Of a stretch of DNA of 64,000 nucleotides, positions 52,557 through 60,148 are shown one piece after another. The stretch is from Hungateiclostridiaceae bacterium UBA1305 (GTDB taxonomy: Bacteria; Bacillota; Clostridia; Acetivibrionales; DTU013): NCBI GenBank assembly GCA_002307275.1, contig DBTX01000081.1:21161-85160 (forward strand). Reading direction: 5' to 3'. The position numbers were made by a program, and so were the translations under genes. A model generated the notes under the pieces. It was not told the origin of the DNA. It made no database searches and saw only the letters and a program-made list of their open reading frames with translations. The first letter of the stretch is position 1. Every line of letters begins with the position of its first letter.

Positions 52557-52595
52557 GATTAACTATAGGTTAATTATGGATTATGTTGAAGTTAA
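52557..52595 (-). promoter_or_regulatory. PHO-box array for the 53-aa membrane protein
   Basis: On the minus strand TTAACT, ATAATC, TTAACC and TTAATC (plus-strand starts 52590, 52579, 52568, 52557) repeat at exactly 11 bp. Confidence 0.75.
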
Positions 52596-52611
52596 CAATT
52601 TGAAATTAGGC

Positions 52612-52651
52612 AAAAGCGAGTCTCGTGTTTCATCCAGCGAGTCTCGCTTTT
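52612..52651 (-). terminator. Hairpin terminator of the oad-GT-csaB operon
   Basis: Arms AAAAGCGAGTCTCG (52612-52625) and CGAGTCTCGCTTTT (52638-52651) pair with one mismatch. The T-run on the minus strand is only four bases. Bases 52652-52783 hold no clear gene. Confidence 0.65.
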
Positions 52652-52783
52652 ACTTTTATGAAATGAGATATACAGTGACATTCATAGAATGCTAAGGGTG
52701 AGCTTTTTGAGCGGGAATATAAAGAGTGTGTTGAAGAGCTATTCGATTCAACGAATTCGGAGGATAGAAAGAGAGAGCCCCGG

Positions 52784-55042
52784 TCAATGTTCCTGAGCAG
52801 CGGAAGAAATCAAATCGACAGCGACTTTTGCATTTTCACGTGCTTTTTCCTTCAGCACAGGCATATCAGCCTCAAGCTGCCTGCATATCTCATCATGGCT
52901 TTCCCAAACCTGATCCGTCAGTTTTATCAGATTTTCATATTCAAGTACTCTCACATCGCCTGCAGAGGGCTGTTTAATACAATCAAGAAAACCCTGGATT
53001 TTAGGATCGTATACAAGGCCGACCATAGGCGCGGCGGCAACAGCCGAGAATACCAGTGCATGCAGCCTCATTCCAAGGAGCATGTGAGTCTTGGAAATAA
53101 GGTCGTAGGTTTGGTAAACATTGAGCTTTTCCTTGATGATGAAGCTTTTATTCTGCATTTTTGCTGCGACATTCTCCAATATGGTTATGTCTTCAGGATA
53201 TTGCATTGGAATGAATACCGGATATGCGCCGTATTTTAAAACAATATGATCAGCCGCCTGTGCGATTACAGTTTCATATTTTTCATGTTCGAATTTCTCA
53301 TGCCCGGGATATTTCCTGAGAGATATACCGAGCAAAGGTATTCCTTTTTTGATTTGCAGGTAATCCAGAATATTCGTATCAATTGCAGGTCTGCCCTCTG
53401 TTACTGTAAGTGCGGCATCTGAAGTGAGAAGTATATGGGGCTTGCTGATGTCCATATGCTCCAATTCGGAGAAGGACAGTTTTTCCCGAAGTGTTATCAC
53501 ATCAACCTTGTTAATGATTTTCTTTGTCAATATCCTGTTCAGGCTATTCTTCAGAGGTCCGATCCCGTTCGCATAGATCATGACCTTCAATTTGAGCTTC
53601 TTTGCAAGCCAGACCGTACTGAGATAAAAAAACAGCGAACGTGTGCTGGTATTGTCCTGAAGCAAATTGCCACCTCCGTATATGAAAGCTTTCGAGCTTT
53701 TCATAGCCTGAAAAATGCGGAGTATGCTGATCCTGTTGATGGAGGCGACCTGAAAATCCTTCGAAGTTCCCGCAGGGTCTTTTGACAGAATGAGCAGCCT
53801 TATATTGGGCTTATATATCTTCAAATCCTTTATGATCGACATCAGCAGAGCATCGTCGCCAATATTTCTAAAGCCGTAATAGCCCAGGATAATTGCATCA
53901 TAAAGTTTCCTGCCCTTTTTTAACATTGCCTGCTTGTCAAGTATCTGGCGATAGATATCCCATTGTGTCTTTGCCATGCTTTCTACGGAAAAATCCTTCA
54001 GTGACTTTTCATAAAGGTTCTCGCCCATTAGTATCCGTTTACTTTCGTCCTCAGCCAATTCGACGATGAGCTCCGAAAAGTGCTTGTAATCTCCAGGTTC
54101 AAACATATAGCCGTTTTTCCCATTTTCTATAAGATCCGGAATGCCGCCTACATGACTGCTGATCGTTGCCTTTTTGAACCGAGCGCCTTCGAGTATGGAA
54201 TAGGGGAAGCTTTCACTGATGGACGTAAGCACACTGATATCGATACTGCTCATCAGTTCATTGGGATCATCGAGCCAGCCGAGAAAGAATACGGTGTCAG
54301 CCAGATCGAGACTTGCTGTCAGGGCCTCAAGCTGCTTCCTGTCTTCTCCGTCACCGCCGATGAGGAATTTTACCCGACTATTCACATCCTTGACCAGGCG
54401 TGCCGCCCTGACGATCGTATCAATGCTTTTTACTGGATAAAGCCTTGCTGCGATGCCCACGATCACATCGTCCTTCGTGATATCCAGATTGTATTTTTTA
54501 ATCAGGTTTTCACGGGAATAATTGGCAACAGGCACAGAAAAGTCCATTCCATTATACAGCACATAGATGTCAAGAGGATTGAACCTCCTGCTGACGAGCA
54601 TTTCTTTAAAATTACTGGAAACGCCTATGTAATTGTGCATGAAGCGCAAAGCGATTGAATTGGTGAGACCTATTGTCATGCGCCGTACCAGGCTGTGCAT
54701 ATAGTCCAGGCGATAATCGCTGTGTACGGTCGTAACGGTGGGAGGACTACCCTTGCCTCTTGCAGCCAGTGAAAACATGTTGGCCTTTGCGCCATGGGAG
54801 TGGATAATATCATATCCGCCATCCCTGATCATTTTTGTAACTTTTCGTATGTCGGCAAAGATGTTTCCGGACTTGACAACCGTCACATCAATTCCGAGTG
54901 CGCGTGCATCGTCTGCAAAGATTCCGGGACGGAGGCTGATGAGCTTTACCTCCATATGCCGCGACAATTCCTTTAAAAGGTACAATACATGTGTCTTTGC
55001 ACCACCTATATCACCGCCGCCTATCATGTGAACGATTTTCAT
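52784..55042 (-). CDS. csaB: Glycosyltransferase-polysaccharide pyruvyltransferase (CsaB) fusion
   Basis: A 752-residue two-domain protein. Residues about 1-375 are a GT4 glycosyltransferase (GGGDIGGAKTHVLYLLKEL, donor motif ESFPYSILEG). Residues about 385-745 are a CsaB-type pyruvyltransferase (LGYYGFRNIGDDALL, YGGGNLLQD, a C-terminal RLHALVFS motif). CsaB adds pyruvate ketal to secondary wall polymer, the ligand of SLH domains. The fusion would couple sugar addition and pyruvylation. AGGAGG before ATG supports the start, which overlaps the upstream glycosyltransferase stop as ATGA. Confidence 0.9.
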   Translation of the reverse strand: MKIVHMIGGGDIGGAKTHVLYLLKELSRHMEVKLISLRPGIFADDARALGIDVTVVKSGNIFADIRKVTKMIRDGGYDIIHSHGAKANMFSLAARGKGSPPTVTTVHSDYRLDYMHSLVRRMTIGLTNSIALRFMHNYIGVSSNFKEMLVSRRFNPLDIYVLYNGMDFSVPVANYSRENLIKKYNLDITKDDVIVGIAARLYPVKSIDTIVRAARLVKDVNSRVKFLIGGDGEDRKQLEALTASLDLADTVFFLGWLDDPNELMSSIDISVLTSISESFPYSILEGARFKKATISSHVGGIPDLIENGKNGYMFEPGDYKHFSELIVELAEDESKRILMGENLYEKSLKDFSVESMAKTQWDIYRQILDKQAMLKKGRKLYDAIILGYYGFRNIGDDALLMSIIKDLKIYKPNIRLLILSKDPAGTSKDFQVASINRISILRIFQAMKSSKAFIYGGGNLLQDNTSTRSLFFYLSTVWLAKKLKLKVMIYANGIGPLKNSLNRILTKKIINKVDVITLREKLSFSELEHMDISKPHILLTSDAALTVTEGRPAIDTNILDYLQIKKGIPLLGISLRKYPGHEKFEHEKYETVIAQAADHIVLKYGAYPVFIPMQYPEDITILENVAAKMQNKSFIIKEKLNVYQTYDLISKTHMLLGMRLHALVFSAVAAAPMVGLVYDPKIQGFLDCIKQPSAGDVRVLEYENLIKLTDQVWESHDEICRQLEADMPVLKEKARENAKVAVDLISSAAQEH

Positions 55043-55644
55043 GGCAAACCTCCTAATTTTTTGGCAACTACGGCTCTGCAGGCTTTTTCAAAAACTTCCG
55101 ACAACTCCTGCGTAAGGATATCCGCCTCTCCATGTATGATCAGATCCGCGTTTGCCGTTATCCTGGCCAACAGACTTTTTTCATAGTTCCTGACGGTAGT
55201 GCTCTCGAAATTCAAATCTGCCACCCATGGCAGATTTCGAAGTTTTTTCTTCAACCGCAGGCCGATAAGGTGAGAACTGAAGGGAGGAGAAACCGTATAA
55301 ACCAGATCAACGCCTCCATTTTTTGCGATTTGCATTGCCTTCCTTCGTGACAGAAATTCCCACAACCTTTGTCCGTCAGGCAGCAGCAGCGAGGTCAGTA
55401 ACCTCACTGTGGACTGAATGACACGTGGAAATCCAGCCATGACATGGTAGTCGGTCCTTATGATATCAATGTCCTCCAGCACCTGCAGGGTCTGTTCCTC
55501 CAAAGAATCAGCCCCAGCTTTGCGTGTGAGAATAACAGGCTCCCAGCCATAGTCCTGCAGTGAATTTATAAAGTTGACGACCCTTTCTGTCCCTGGATAT
55601 TTATGAGGAGGAAGGGAATAGACTATCATCAATACCCTTTTCAT
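55039..55644 (-). CDS. Glycosyltransferase N-terminal domain protein (truncated GT4)
   Basis: A 201-residue protein matching only the acceptor (N-terminal) half of a GT4 enzyme: Y.LPPHKYPGTERV near the start and VYTVSPPFSSHLIGLRL in the middle. The donor-binding C-terminal domain is absent. The frame ends by overlapping the next start (ATGA), so this is not a simple random break; it may be a stable stand-alone domain or a truncation rescued by the downstream GT4 of the fusion protein. Confidence 0.72.
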   Translation of the reverse strand: MKRVLMIVYSLPPHKYPGTERVVNFINSLQDYGWEPVILTRKAGADSLEEQTLQVLEDIDIIRTDYHVMAGFPRVIQSTVRLLTSLLLPDGQRLWEFLSRRKAMQIAKNGGVDLVYTVSPPFSSHLIGLRLKKKLRNLPWVADLNFESTTVRNYEKSLLARITANADLIIHGEADILTQELSEVFEKACRAVVAKKLGGLP

Positions 55645-55650
55645 AGTTTA

Positions 55651-55809
55651 TCAGACCTCAGACTTGTAAGGGAACAGCCTGATCAAAAGCTTTATGATCA
55701 GATAAAAAAGGATCAGTACGATGAAAACGCCCAACATACCGCCAAGTGTGACCAGTAACCCCGGTCCCATTATATTCGGGTCTGTAATGTTTTTTATAAA
55801 ATTCAGCAT
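55651..55809 (-). CDS. OadG-like small membrane subunit of a sodium-pumping decarboxylase
   Basis: A 52-residue protein with one long membrane helix (about 17-46). The GLLVTLGGMLGVFIVLILF pattern fits the gamma subunit (OadG) of oxaloacetate-type decarboxylases, which binds and stabilises the beta subunit. It is shorter than typical OadG (about 80-120) and lacks the polar tail. GGGAGG before the ATG is a strong ribosome binding site. It lies 92 bp downstream of oadB and 6 bp before the glycosyltransferase gene. Confidence 0.68.
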   Translation of the reverse strand: MLNFIKNITDPNIMGPGLLVTLGGMLGVFIVLILFYLIIKLLIRLFPYKSEV

Positions 55810-55901
55810 TCTGTTTCCTCCCATATTTCATTCTTCCGGTGAATCCTTCATGATGTTCCCTCGCCAGCGGGACGGATCAATTCATCAAACCTGCAGTGGA
55901 A

Positions 55902-57143
55902 TTAATGAAGCAGTAACGGTACGAGGGCAAGAATAAGACCGCCTGCTATGATGGAACCCAGCTGTCCAGAAACGTTTGCACTCACGGATTGCATCAGGAT
56001 GAAATTCGTGGGATCTTCATCCTTCGCCATCTTTTGTATCACTCTTGCAGACATCGGAAATGCAGAGATACCTGCAGCGCCGATCATTGGGTTTATTTTT
56101 GCTTTACGGAACAGATTCAGGAACTTTGCAAATAGTACACCGCCTGCCGTATCAAATACAAAGGCAACCAGACCCATAAGCAGGATCAGAAGGGTTTCCT
56201 TTTTTAAAAAGTTCTCGGCAAGCATGGTCGAACCGATTGTCAAGCCCAGCAGCAGCGTTACAAGGTTGGCAAGTTCATTTTGTGCTGATTTAGAAAGTCT
56301 TTCGAGAACACCGCATTCACGGATAAGATTGCCGAACATGAGGAAGCCGACGAGCGGAACGCTGATCGGAGCAACCAGACCTGCAATGATGGTTACGATT
56401 ATTGGAAATAGAATCAGGACAGTTTTTGATACTTTTTCATCCTTATAGTCCATTCTTATCAAACGCTCTTTTTTTGAAGTCAGCAGCTTTATGACAGGCG
56501 GCTGTATGATGGGAACGAGGGCCATATATGAATAGGCTGCTACGGATATGGGGCCGAAGTATTGCTTGGCAAATTTACCTGCCACGTATATTGCTGTCGG
56601 GCCGTCCGCCGCACCGATGATTCCTATTGCAGCAGCGACTTTCAGGTCAAAGCCGAGAGCCAGCGCCACAAGCAGTGTTGCAAATATTCCAAACTGAGCG
56701 GCCGCACCAAAAAAAATCATAACAGGATTTCTGAACAATGGAGTGAAATCAATCATCGCACCGATTGCTATAAATATGAGAACCGGAAACAATTCAGTAA
56801 GTATACCTGAATTGAGCAATATTTCAAGTACGCCCGGCTCTACACGAAAGGCTTGTCCGGAATCGTCAAACAAAAAATGCATGTTGTTTTCAAACAGCGC
56901 TCTTGATCCCGGGTTGCTTCTGACAAACTCTGTGACAAAAGGATCAAGGACGTTCGCGGAGGCGAACTTGACGACCGATTGAGGAAGGTTGACCAGTATC
57001 GCTCCAAAGCCTATGGGGAGGAGCAGCATGGGTTCGTAGTCCTTTTTGATCGCCAGATAAATCAATGCAAGTCCGATTAGGAACATCAGCAGCATTTTAA
57101 TGTTAATTGCGGCAAAGCCTGAATAGAGTTCTTTTAAATCCAT
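55902..57143 (-). CDS. Sodium-ion-translocating decarboxylase beta subunit (OadB/GcdB/MmdB)
   Basis: A 413-residue membrane protein with about nine to eleven spans. It shows the IGAMIDFTPLF and AAAIGIIGAADGPTAIYV segments, including the conserved Asp of the family, and the GAAGISAFPMSARV region. The beta subunit couples decarboxylation of a carboxybiotin to sodium export. No alpha or biotin-carrier subunit is nearby. AGGAG 7 bp before ATG supports the start. First gene of the oadB-oadG-GT-csaB transcript. Confidence 0.93.
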   Translation of the reverse strand: MDLKELYSGFAAINIKMLLMFLIGLALIYLAIKKDYEPMLLLPIGFGAILVNLPQSVVKFASANVLDPFVTEFVRSNPGSRALFENNMHFLFDDSGQAFRVEPGVLEILLNSGILTELFPVLIFIAIGAMIDFTPLFRNPVMIFFGAAAQFGIFATLLVALALGFDLKVAAAIGIIGAADGPTAIYVAGKFAKQYFGPISVAAYSYMALVPIIQPPVIKLLTSKKERLIRMDYKDEKVSKTVLILFPIIVTIIAGLVAPISVPLVGFLMFGNLIRECGVLERLSKSAQNELANLVTLLLGLTIGSTMLAENFLKKETLLILLMGLVAFVFDTAGGVLFAKFLNLFRKAKINPMIGAAGISAFPMSARVIQKMAKDEDPTNFILMQSVSANVSGQLGSIIAGGLILALVPLLLH

Positions 57144-57172
57144 TATGCATCTCCTGCCGGAAGGTAATAAGT

Positions 57173-57199
57173 AAACAGGCTAAGTTAATCAGCCTGTTT
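57173..57199 (-). other. Leader hairpin of the oadB operon
   Basis: AAACAGGC (57173-57180) and GCCTGTTT (57192-57199) are perfect 8-bp complements lying between the promoter and the oadB start. Confidence 0.55.
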
Positions 57200-57207
57200 C
57201 CATTTAT

Positions 57208-57236
57208 AGTATACCTAATGGAAAAGGATTTATCAA
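57208..57236 (-). promoter_or_regulatory. Sigma-A promoter of oadB
   Basis: On the minus strand TTGATA (57231-57236) and TATACT (57208-57213) are separated by exactly 17 bp, 65 bp upstream of the start. Behind it on minus, TTAACC and TTAACT (57290, 57279) are 11 bp apart and may be a minimal Pho pair. Confidence 0.65.
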
Positions 57237-57352
57237 TTGTGAAAAATATGTTGTAGTGCAAATATGGAGCATAACCGGAGTTAATAGATGGTTAAAGGTG
57301 ATTTTTAAGGCATTTGACACATTTTCCTTCCTTTCTGCGGGTTGATTGCACT

Positions 57353-57388
57353 GCAAAAAGCCTTTCAAGTCCAGGAATGGCTTTTTGC
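57353..57388. other. Perfect hairpin between divergent genes
   Basis: GCAAAAAGCC (57353-57362) and GGCTTTTTGC (57379-57388) are perfect 10-bp complements. It looks like a terminator but no transcript is expected to end here, since oadB and the DUF72 gene diverge. It could insulate the two promoters or mark a lost gene. A TATAAT just downstream (about 57411) may be the DUF72 -10. Confidence 0.5.
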
Positions 57389-57450
57389 GGTAAAATCATT
57401 TTTTTAATGGTATAATATTGTAAGGTGCTGCAGGATGTTGGAGGCGGAAT

Positions 57451-58221
57451 ATGATCAAGGTAGGAACAGCGGGCTATTCATACACGGACTGGGTTGGACC
57501 GTTTTATCCGGAAGGGCTGAAATCAACCGGTATGCTGGAATATTACGCGCTCCACTTCAATTTTGTGGAGGTGAATTCAACCTATTATCATATGCCTGGT
57601 CTCAAGCTGTTTGAAGGAATGGACAAAAAAACGCCAGCTGACTTCAGGTTTGCCATCAAGCTTTTTAGTGGCTTTACACATGAAAGAACATCAGGAAGAG
57701 AAGAAGCGGAAAAGTTTAAATATTCGCTGGGGCCAATCGTACAGAGCAACAAGCTGGCTTGTATTCTGGTACAATTTCCGTATTCCTTCCATCACAGCAC
57801 TGAAAGTGTGGATTATCTGAAGGCTCTGAGACAACAGTTCCAGGAATATGAGCTTAGTATAGAATTCAGGAACAGAGAATGGATCAGGAAAGATGTATTT
57901 GACATGCTGAAGCAGGAAGACCTGGGTTTCGTCTGTGTTGACGAACCAGGTTTACGTGGGCTGATTGGCAATGTTACGGCAGTTACTTCCAAAACGGCGT
58001 ATATCAGATTTCACGGAAGGAATGCAGAGAAATGGTACACAGGTGAGGGCTCTGACAGGTATGATTATCTTTATGGCGCGAGTGAACTGCTTGAGTGGGT
58101 AAACAGGCTGCGGGAGCTGGAGGATGGGTCCGGTGTCACCCTTGTTTCCTTTAACAATCACCCGAAAGGTAAAGCCATTGAAAATGCAAAGGCACTGCTA
58201 GGTTATCTTGGACAGTCTTGA
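57451..58221 (+). CDS. DUF72 family protein
   Basis: A 256-residue TIM-barrel-like protein with the DUF72 signatures VGTAGYSY.DWVGPFYP, FVEVNSTYY and a C-terminal SFNNHPKG. The biochemical function of this widespread family is not established. GGAGG before ATG supports the start. The next gene starts 17 bp later on the same strand. Confidence 0.9.
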   Translation: MIKVGTAGYSYTDWVGPFYPEGLKSTGMLEYYALHFNFVEVNSTYYHMPGLKLFEGMDKKTPADFRFAIKLFSGFTHERTSGREEAEKFKYSLGPIVQSNKLACILVQFPYSFHHSTESVDYLKALRQQFQEYELSIEFRNREWIRKDVFDMLKQEDLGFVCVDEPGLRGLIGNVTAVTSKTAYIRFHGRNAEKWYTGEGSDRYDYLYGASELLEWVNRLRELEDGSGVTLVSFNNHPKGKAIENAKALLGYLGQS

Positions 58222-58238
58222 AATTATGGGGGGCGTTT

Positions 58239-58778
58239 ATGATTGAAATGGGGGCGGATGGCGATGTTGTTTCAATCAGACCGATAGATCGGAAAGGGTT
58301 GGATACAATTGTGGAACTGTATAATTACAGTGACGGATACAGTGACGGATATAAATATGCAACAGGTATAACATTCACTGTGACTTCAGACGATATCGAA
58401 CTCAAGCTGAATAGACTTGAAACCAGCAAAAATGAATTTTTTATCGGAATATTCCTGAATAGTCCGGACAGTGCTGCTCCTAAACTGATTGGAGTCCTGT
58501 CAGGTGTTGTACTTAAGAATTCGCTATGGATAAAGCTTATTGCTATTTTGCCGCAATTCAGACGCCGGGGGATAGGGCGCATGACCATAGGTTTGATGTG
58601 CGAACGATGTAAAGTCACCTACAGTATCAAAAACGTTTTACTATCTGTTGTTGAGAAGAATAAGGCTGGTGTGCAATTTTGGTTAAAGCTGGGATTTTAT
58701 GAAACCGGTAGGTTTTCAAAGATGCTTTTTGGCGACTCATCACCATATGAGGTCATAATCATGAATAAAAATCTATGA
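58239..58778 (+). CDS. GNAT-family N-acetyltransferase
   Basis: A 179-residue acetyltransferase with the acetyl-CoA loop QFRRRGIGRMTIG and a C-terminal NKAGVQFWLKLGFYETGRF block. The substrate is unknown. ATG at 58239 has GGGGGG about 5-7 bp upstream; a longer frame begins at a TTG inside the preceding gene. Near the N-terminus a short tandem repeat (YSDGYSDGY) suggests a recent small duplication. Confidence 0.82.
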   Translation: MIEMGADGDVVSIRPIDRKGLDTIVELYNYSDGYSDGYKYATGITFTVTSDDIELKLNRLETSKNEFFIGIFLNSPDSAAPKLIGVLSGVVLKNSLWIKLIAILPQFRRRGIGRMTIGLMCERCKVTYSIKNVLLSVVEKNKAGVQFWLKLGFYETGRFSKMLFGDSSPYEVIIMNKNL

Positions 58779-58844
58779 AAGGCTGTAAGGCCGGATTAAG
58801 TCATTATGTTTACATAATACGCAAATAAAAGCGATCTTCCTCGT

Positions 58845-58873
58845 TTGACAAACTTCTACCATATCGGTATAAT
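58845..58873 (+). promoter_or_regulatory. Sigma-A promoter of the riboswitch-NlpC/P60 unit
   Basis: Consensus TTGACA (58845-58850) and TATAAT (58868-58873) with a 17-bp spacer, just upstream of the riboswitch. Confidence 0.88.
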
Positions 58874-58904
58874 ATTCATACAGCGGTATAATTTGCTGTA
58901 AAAA

Positions 58905-59072
58905 AATGCTGAATCTCCTGAGAGGGAGTACGGAGGAACCATTATAGGGGTTAATCCATCCAGCGGGCATCAGGGAAATGCGGGAAATATTATGTTTCCG
59001 AATTTACCAGATTTCCATGGATGGTAGGGTGATCCTATCACCCGCACCCGGCAGCTAACTTCGGAAGCTATA
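58905..59072 (+). ncRNA. Cyclic di-AMP riboswitch (ydaO/yuaA class)
   Basis: The conserved blocks of this class occur in order: GCTGAATCTCCTGAGAGGGA, GTACGGAGGAACCA, a GGGGTTAATCC segment, TAGGGTGATCCTATCACCCG and ACCCGGCAGCTAACTTCGGA. The distal stem and the short helices between blocks are present. It lies between a consensus promoter and a gene for a peptidoglycan hydrolase, the classical target. Ligand binding normally switches the gene off when c-di-AMP is high. Confidence 0.92.
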
Positions 59073-59086
59073 TATAGGAGGGCTTT

Positions 59087-60079
59087 ATGCCAACAGTTAA
59101 GAAGTCACTTATATCAATTCCGGTAATTATTCTGACCATTTTCCTTTTATCTGTAACAGTTTCCGCTGTGTCTGCAAAGACAGGCATTATTACAGGTGAC
59201 ATTGTCAACCTAAGGGCAACTCCGGATACCTCAGCAAAAGTCCTGGCACAGCTTGAAAAGGGTAAAAAAGTGTCTGTACTCGGAAGTGAAGGCGATTGGT
59301 TCAAGGTCAGCTTCAATGATGCGACCGGATGGATCAATGACAATTATGTCATTATCCGTGATCAGGTTACTTCCACCGGCACAGTTTCGGGCGATGTTGT
59401 CAATGTGAGGTCGAAACCGGATAAATCCTCAGAGATTCTCACGAAACTGGAAAAAGGAGCGAAGGTTGACATTTATGAACGCTCCGGCGATTGGTACCGC
59501 ATTTCGATTGGGAATGAGAGATTCGGCTGGGTAAACAAGGAATTCCTGTCAGTCAGGAGCAATACGGTATCAAGAGGTCTGACTACCGATGTACAGGCAC
59601 CTGTTACAGTGACTAAGGAGAATGAAGGTAAAGCGGTCGAAGCTAACAAAGGCGATGGCGCAGCCAATGTGGCAGACGGTGATAAAATCAGTGATCAACG
59701 GCAGGAGATCGTCGCATATGCAAAGAAATTCATCGGAGTCAAATATGTATCGGGCGGTTCTTCACCAAAGGGATTTGACTGTTCAGGGTTTGTAAGTTAT
59801 GTTTTCAAACATTTTGACATCACGCTCGAAAGAGTCTCCAGGGATATGGGCAATGGCGGAACAGCAGTAAAGAAAGCGGATCTGAAGCCCGGTGACCTGG
59901 TATTCTTCGACACGAACGGCGGACTAAATGCAATCAGGCATGTGGGAATATATATCGGAAATAACAATTTCATACATGCTTCCTCCGGCAGCGGACACAG
60001 AAGAGTCATGATAAGCAGTCTGAGTGACAGCTTCTACAGCAAATGCTATATGCGTGCCAGAGATTATCTGACAAAGTAA
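59087..60079 (+). CDS. SH3-NlpC/P60 peptidoglycan hydrolase
   Basis: A 330-residue exported protein with a signal peptide (about 1-26), two bacterial SH3 domains (about 29-90 and 95-158) that bind wall peptide, a linker, and an NlpC/P60 endopeptidase domain (about 205-330) with catalytic Cys232 in FDCSGF and histidine in RHVGIYIG. It cuts peptidoglycan stem peptides. Control by the c-di-AMP riboswitch links it to turgor and potassium homeostasis. AGGAGGG before ATG supports the start. Confidence 0.94.
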   Translation: MPTVKKSLISIPVIILTIFLLSVTVSAVSAKTGIITGDIVNLRATPDTSAKVLAQLEKGKKVSVLGSEGDWFKVSFNDATGWINDNYVIIRDQVTSTGTVSGDVVNVRSKPDKSSEILTKLEKGAKVDIYERSGDWYRISIGNERFGWVNKEFLSVRSNTVSRGLTTDVQAPVTVTKENEGKAVEANKGDGAANVADGDKISDQRQEIVAYAKKFIGVKYVSGGSSPKGFDCSGFVSYVFKHFDITLERVSRDMGNGGTAVKKADLKPGDLVFFDTNGGLNAIRHVGIYIGNNNFIHASSGSGHRRVMISSLSDSFYSKCYMRARDYLTK

Positions 60080-60148
60080 CAGGAAATAATGTAAAATATT
60101 TACAGATAAAATATAATAGTATACAATAAATGCAAAAAGGGTACTGGT

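Noticed and set aside
52652..52783. Short plus-strand coding-like stretch (an EREYKECVEEL-type translation)
   Set aside because: It has no clear start or ribosome binding site and runs into the 3' end of the opposite gene; at most a remnant.
57353..57388. Strong hairpin as an ordinary terminator
   Set aside because: Both flanking genes are transcribed away from it, so no transcript is expected to end there; kept only as a hairpin of unknown role.
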